Assembly (NCBI RefSeq): GCF_000708285.2
Contig: NZ_JAUG01000004.1
Location: forward strand, 1-64,000
Direction of reading: 5' to 3'
Source of the DNA: Pedobacter borealis DSM 19626
Lineage (GTDB): Bacteria; Bacteroidota; Bacteroidia; Sphingobacteriales; Sphingobacteriaceae
Length of the DNA stretch: 64,000 nt
The notes beneath the pieces were generated by a model that saw nothing but the letters and a program-made list of their open reading frames with translations, was not told the DNA's origin and did not search any database. The position numbers and the translations under genes were made by a program. Below are positions 60,389 to 64,000 of the stretch, piece after piece. How positions within the stretch are numbered: the first letter of the stretch is position 1; each line of letters begins with the position of its first letter.

Positions 60389-61213
60389 TTAAGCAAGTGA
60401 AACCAGTTCGTCATTCGAAATTTCTTCATAAAAAGTATAGAAGTTTTCGAAATTCTCGGTTAAGTTAAAAGCTAATGTTGGCTTATTGGAATCTTTAACA
60501 AATTTTAACATAGCTGCATTCAGGTTTTCATCTGCTAAAACTACTGCGTCAGAATGTGTTATCGCACCAATGTGCATGCTGTCGCAATCAGATGGTAAGA
60601 ATGCTTTAGTGTCATCCTCAGTCATATTTGCCATTATTGCTTTATTCGCAAAATTTGCATTTAATTTCTCTGTAAAGCCATCCTCATAAACAGAATATAC
60701 TACTTTAGAATTTTTAAAAGTAGGATCATTTTTATAAGTTGTTTTGATATAGGCAGGAACTAATGCACTCATCCAGCCATGACAGTGAACGATATCTGGC
60801 GCCCAGCCTAATTTTTTAACGGTTTCCAATGCGCCTTTGCAAAAGAAAATGGTGCGTTCATCATTGTCGTCGAAGAATTTCCCGCTTGCATCTCTAAATA
60901 CTTGTTTGCGTTGGAAATATTCTTCATTGTCTAAGAAATAAACTTGCATGCGTGCAGCTGGGATGGAGGCTACTTTAATGATTAAAGGATTATCGTTGTC
61001 ATCGATAATGATGTTCATTCCTGATAAGCGGATTACTTCGTGTAAACGATTTCTTCTTTCGTTGATGTTACCAAATTTAGGCATTAAGATGCGGATTTCG
61101 AATCCTTTTTCTTGCATTGCTTGTGGTAATTGTCGCGTGATTTCAGAAATTTTAGTAAGCTCGAGGAAAGGCGACATCTCGTGTGTAACAATCAGCAGCT
61201 TCGTTTTTGCCAT
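60389..61213 (-). CDS. Glycogen-synthase N-domain-like protein (GT5, truncated)
   Basis: A 274-residue protein that covers only the N-terminal Rossmann half of glycogen/starch synthase: LLIVTHEMSPF, RILMPKFGNI, DIVHCHGWMSALVPAYI. The ADP-glucose-binding KTGGL motif expected shortly after EMSPF reads ELTKIS. The whole C-terminal GT-B domain is absent. It is therefore unlikely to be a glycosyltransferase by itself. The start at 61213 (MAKTKLL) is preferred over an ATG two codons upstream. Divergent from panC. Confidence 0.85.
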   Translation of the reverse strand: MAKTKLLIVTHEMSPFLELTKISEITRQLPQAMQEKGFEIRILMPKFGNINERRNRLHEVIRLSGMNIIIDDNDNPLIIKVASIPAARMQVYFLDNEEYFQRKQVFRDASGKFFDDNDERTIFFCKGALETVKKLGWAPDIVHCHGWMSALVPAYIKTTYKNDPTFKNSKVVYSVYEDGFTEKLNANFANKAIMANMTEDDTKAFLPSDCDSMHIGAITHSDAVVLADENLNAAMLKFVKDSNKPTLAFNLTENFENFYTFYEEISNDELVSLA

Positions 61214-61362
61214 CTCCATATTCTAAGAAAATATTAAGTTAAATAAAAGATAATGAGCTGCAAAGGTAAGCATAATAATACTATTTATCAATATAGCAAG
61301 CATTTGTTTGGTTTCGTTTAGATTAATTTACACCTTTACGGCTTTAATTTAGTTTGTCCAAA

Positions 61363-62208
61363 TTGGAAATATTTAAAACCAAAGCAGCACTTAAGGCTTT
61401 TTTAAAACCCTTAAAAGCATCAGGTAAAAAAATAGCACTTGTGCCTACCATGGGTGCCTTGCACAATGGTCATATATCGTTGATAAAACTGGCCCAACAA
61501 AATGCAGATATCATTATCTGTAGCATATTTGTAAATCCAACGCAGTTTACAGATCCCAAAGATTTAGAGAAATACCCACGCCCAATCGAACACGATTTAG
61601 CCATGCTGGCCGATGCTGGTTGTAACGGTGTATTTATGCCTAATGTAGATGAAATGTATCCTACCGGGGCCGACGAGGCTTGGCACATTGATTTGGGTAA
61701 TGCAGAATTTCTGTTGGAAGGTGAATTTAGAAAGGGCCACTATCAAGGTGTAACGCAGATTGTAAAAAAATTGTTTGATGCCGTTGAGCCAGGTGTAGCC
61801 ATGTTCGGACAAAAAGATTTTCAACAGGTATTAATGATCAAGAATATGCTGGCTTATTTTAAGCTGCCCATCACCATTATTACCTGTCCGATTATCCGCG
61901 AAGCCGATGGTTTAGCCATGAGCAGCCGAAACATCCATTTGTCAGCCAATGATCGCAAACATTCGCTCGTGCTGAGTAAATCGCTGCAGTTCGTTATCGA
62001 TCATTTTAACGAATATTCGCTGTCGGAATTAGAAGATAAGGCCAAAGCATTTTACCATAATATTGATGGTATTGAACTGGATTATTTTACCATAGCCAAT
62101 GGCGATACATTGGAACCAGCCAAATCAAAACATGAAAATAACCTGATTGCGCTGGTTGCCGCAAAAGTAGGTTCAACCAGGCTGATCGATAATATGATTA
62201 TTAAGTAA
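61363..62208 (+). CDS. panC: Pantothenate synthetase
   Basis: A 281-residue ligase joining pantoate and beta-alanine. PTMGALHNGHISLI (HIGH-like), FVNPTQF, FGQKDFQQ and MSSRNIHLS (KMSKS-like) are all in place. The start is TTG at 61363: the product then begins MEIFKT like family members, and it lies 6 bases after a TTTAGTTTG promoter-like element, while an upstream TTG at 61354 would be inside that element. panD is 0.9 kb downstream on the same strand, separated by an unrelated gene. Confidence 0.94.
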   Translation: MEIFKTKAALKAFLKPLKASGKKIALVPTMGALHNGHISLIKLAQQNADIIICSIFVNPTQFTDPKDLEKYPRPIEHDLAMLADAGCNGVFMPNVDEMYPTGADEAWHIDLGNAEFLLEGEFRKGHYQGVTQIVKKLFDAVEPGVAMFGQKDFQQVLMIKNMLAYFKLPITIITCPIIREADGLAMSSRNIHLSANDRKHSLVLSKSLQFVIDHFNEYSLSELEDKAKAFYHNIDGIELDYFTIANGDTLEPAKSKHENNLIALVAAKVGSTRLIDNMIIK

Positions 62209-62281
62209 ATTTATCGTCATCACTTGAGTTTCTTGAGAAATTAAAATTGTTTAAGGCGCACTACGATAATTATTGATTTAT

Positions 62282-62815
62282 TTAGTTAGGAAAACGATCA
62301 TAACTTGATGATAAAGGAAATGGTTTGATATTAATCTCAGGTACATAATTCACATTTATTATAGAATCCCATCTAATGTGATAATTATCCATGGTCATGG
62401 GGTTAGGTATTTTATAATGTATGCCGTTTTGTCCATAGAATCTTAAATAAACACTTCCTGCAGCATTCACGAGGTCTACACCTCCTCTAATGACTCCAAT
62501 AGGGTATGAATTAGCATATGGAGGTGGTAATGTTATAAATTGTGGAAAGTTACTAACTTCAAATTGATAATTTTCTGGGTTAGAAAATAAATATTGATAT
62601 GAGCCATAATCTTCTATATGGTATAGTACTCCGCCGACATGCCAATAAATTTTTCCATTACTACTATCTCTGTAGAGATAACCTTCAATTAATGGAGGAT
62701 TAGAAAATTTATATTTAGTTGTAATTTCGATGTTGCTAGTAATAGATGCATTTGCAGCAGTTATATTAATTAGGGCAAAAATTATTGATAAAGTGATAAT
62801 TTTAAGTTTTTTCAT
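62282..62815 (-). CDS. Secreted protein of unknown family, 177 aa
   Basis: I do not recognise it. There is a signal peptide (MKKLKIITLSIIFALINITAANA), then an aromatic, Gly/Asn/Pro-rich body. Two stretches resemble each other: GKIYWHVGGVLYHI and GSVYLRFYGQNGIHYKI, suggesting a repeated beta motif. It has higher A/T content than its neighbours and sits between panC and panD on the opposite strand, as if inserted. It may be recently acquired. Confidence 0.65.
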   Translation of the reverse strand: MKKLKIITLSIIFALINITAANASITSNIEITTKYKFSNPPLIEGYLYRDSSNGKIYWHVGGVLYHIEDYGSYQYLFSNPENYQFEVSNFPQFITLPPPYANSYPIGVIRGGVDLVNAAGSVYLRFYGQNGIHYKIPNPMTMDNYHIRWDSIINVNYVPEINIKPFPLSSSYDRFPN

Positions 62816-63122
62816 AGTGTTTTAATGGTTTAAGTTCGTAGTGCATAGCAAAGCTACGTTTATAAACTGATTTTTTAGTTCAAATAAATTTTTATTTTAT
62901 GGAAGGAATAAAATTTTAATAAAGTTGAATTTTTCGATTGGTAGTTATAGGTAAATTATATAATCTTGATTAAGATTATAACCCATATGCAAAAGACCAA
63001 TAGTATTTAAGCCTGATTGAAAAATGTTTCTTTGTTGTTTGGTGGTTGTTTTTTAGCTTTCGACTTTCTACAAACTCCAAACTGATGACTGAAAACTCCA
63101 AACTGATTACTAACTTTGCCGA
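62816..63122. other. A/T-rich gap before panD
   Basis: No gene or stable hairpin was seen. Near 63070-63110 the text AAACTCCAAACTGAT occurs twice, 24 bases apart. The panD promoter element TAACTTTG is at its end (63111-63118). Confidence 0.5.
63111..63118 (+). promoter_or_regulatory. -7 element 4 bases before panD
   Basis: TAACTTTG matches TAnnTTTG and is separated from the ATG by CCGA only, the same junction as in purD. Confidence 0.5.
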
Positions 63123-63473
63123 ATGGTTATCACAATATTAAAATCGAAAATACACCGTGTTAGGGTAACACAAGCCGAATTGAACTATGTAGGCAGTATT
63201 ACGATAGATGAAGATTTGATGGATGCAGCTAACATTATCGCTAATGAAAAGGTGCAGATTGTAAATAATAATAATGGTGCACGTTTCGAAACTTATGTAA
63301 TTAAAGGCGAACGCGGTACCGGAACCATCTGTTTAAATGGAGCAACAGCCCGTTTGGCTCAGCTTGGCGACATTCTCATCATTATGTCTTACGGCTCATT
63401 ACCAATAGAAGAAGCCAAAAAATACAATCCAATATTGGTTTTTCCTGACGATAACAACCACTTGCTAAAATAA
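63123..63473 (+). CDS. panD: Aspartate 1-decarboxylase
   Basis: A 116-residue pyruvoyl enzyme that makes beta-alanine for pantothenate. The self-cleavage site is Gly24-Ser25 (YVGSIT), with the conserved [12 protein letters not shown] and LNGATARL blocks. With panC it supplies the same pathway. A flippase-like gene begins 4 bases after the stop. Confidence 0.95.
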   Translation: MVITILKSKIHRVRVTQAELNYVGSITIDEDLMDAANIIANEKVQIVNNNNGARFETYVIKGERGTGTICLNGATARLAQLGDILIIMSYGSLPIEEAKKYNPILVFPDDNNHLLK

Positions 63474-63477
63474 CCTT

Positions 63478-64000
63478 GTGATATTCGACCTCAAAACAGC
63501 GCTAAAATATATCATCCTGTTTTTAATCGGGATAGGGGTTTTATATTTAGCTTTTAGAGGTCAGGATTTAGGAAAGATCTGGCAGGAAATTAAAAGCGCC
63601 AACTATTTTTGGGTAATTACTTCTGCATTTGCCGTATGGATTGCACATGTATTACGTGCTTTGCGCTGGCAAATGCTGTACAAATCTATTCATTACAAAG
63701 TGAGTTTCTGGAATGTTTACCATGCCGTAATAATCGGCTATCTGGCTAATCTTGCTTTACCGCGCTTTGGAGAGATTGGCCGTTGTTCGGTTATTCACAA
63801 AGCCGAAAAGGTGCCCATGTTTGCTTCTATAGGTACCGTAATTACCGAACGGCTATTTGATGTGCTGATGCTTTTTCTCACCAGTTTGGCAATGTTGATT
63901 TTTCAGTATGATATGGTAGCCGGTTTTCTTTATCAAACCATATACGTTAATCTTGTTAAAAAATTAAGTACGATTAACTATTTGTGGTTGGTTGGTTTGG
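63478..64000 (+). CDS. Lysylphosphatidylglycerol synthase TM-region/flippase-like protein (5' part)
   Basis: The frame opens with GTG at 63478 and runs off the window. Visible are at least four hydrophobic segments and the text VLRALRWQMLYKSI, ALPRFGEIGRCSVI and TVITERLFDVLMLF, which mark the UPF0104/LPG-synthase TM superfamily. Starting 4 bases after panD, it is likely co-transcribed with it. Substrate unknown. Confidence 0.87.
   Translation, partial: MIFDLKTALKYIILFLIGIGVLYLAFRGQDLGKIWQEIKSANYFWVITSAFAVWIAHVLRALRWQMLYKSIHYKVSFWNVYHAVIIGYLANLALPRFGEIGRCSVIHKAEKVPMFASIGTVITERLFDVLMLFLTSLAMLIFQYDMVAGFLYQTIYVNLVKKLSTINYLWLVGL

Overview
The window looks like a chromosomal segment of a Bacteroidota bacterium of the Sphingobacteriaceae, Pedobacter-like. 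The evidence is the recurring TAnnTTTG promoter element, the near absence of Shine-Dalgarno sites, several TTG starts, and families typical of the phylum: DUF5687, DUF4270, DUF4920, DUF4129/DUF4350, CarboxypepD_reg-like TonB receptors and an mS38/bS22-like mini-protein. The genus is inferred from overall gene style, not from a marker gene. No rRNA, tRNA, CRISPR array, prophage or intact insertion sequence was seen.

Layout. 1-7.0 kb: tail of a transposase-like gene, a MITE-like element, an MHS-type transporter, a VOC protein, rarA, an ABC pair and an OmpA-like lipoprotein. 7.0-7.75 kb: a gene-free repeat block. 7.75-21.4 kb: a Gfo/Idh/MocA oxidoreductase, MtfA-like peptidase, alpha/beta hydrolase, a GntR/ABC operon with a palindromic operator, an old-yellow-enzyme, a TonB receptor beside a His/Cys-rich small protein, a thioredoxin, and a GNAT-MarR pair with an operator inside its promoter. 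21.5-23.5 kb: a nucleoid-associated protein and a REP-associated transposase (RAYT) with its hairpins and a partial self-duplication. 23.6-30.6 kb: the MoxR/DUF58/DUF4350/DUF4129/SpoIIM operon and a divergent RDD gene. 30.6-34.2 kb: small membrane proteins, a GDSL lipoprotein, lipB, a phosphopantetheinyl transferase and dcd. 34.2-35.0 kb: a structured tandem repeat. 35.0-41.5 kb: a large MG2/plug-domain protein, a mitochondrial-type pair for unsaturated fatty acid oxidation, purD and a SMI1/KNR4 protein. 41.5-50.9 kb: a TlpA-like protein, a degenerate arginase-fold protein, an epimerase followed by a SerB-SerA fusion, a second RAYT, a CLC antiporter behind a fluoride riboswitch, tryptophan 2,3-dioxygenase and ilvE. 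51.5-64 kb: DUF4920, radA, rng, the 29-residue ribosomal-type protein, a TPR protein, HU, mutY, ssb, DUF4270, a glycogen-synthase-like fragment, panC, an orphan secreted protein, panD and the start of a flippase-like gene.

Most genes are housekeeping or metabolic. The notable content lies in regulation and repeats: a fluoride riboswitch with its own promoter in front of a CLC-F type antiporter; two RAYTs, each flanked by a different hairpin family; several further REP/MITE-like families in the gaps; a repeat whose two copies show a compensatory base-pair change; and two proteins with enzyme folds that have lost key catalytic residues. Nothing here is clearly a new multi-gene system. The RAYT/REP units and the riboswitch-antiporter module are the strongest self-contained units.
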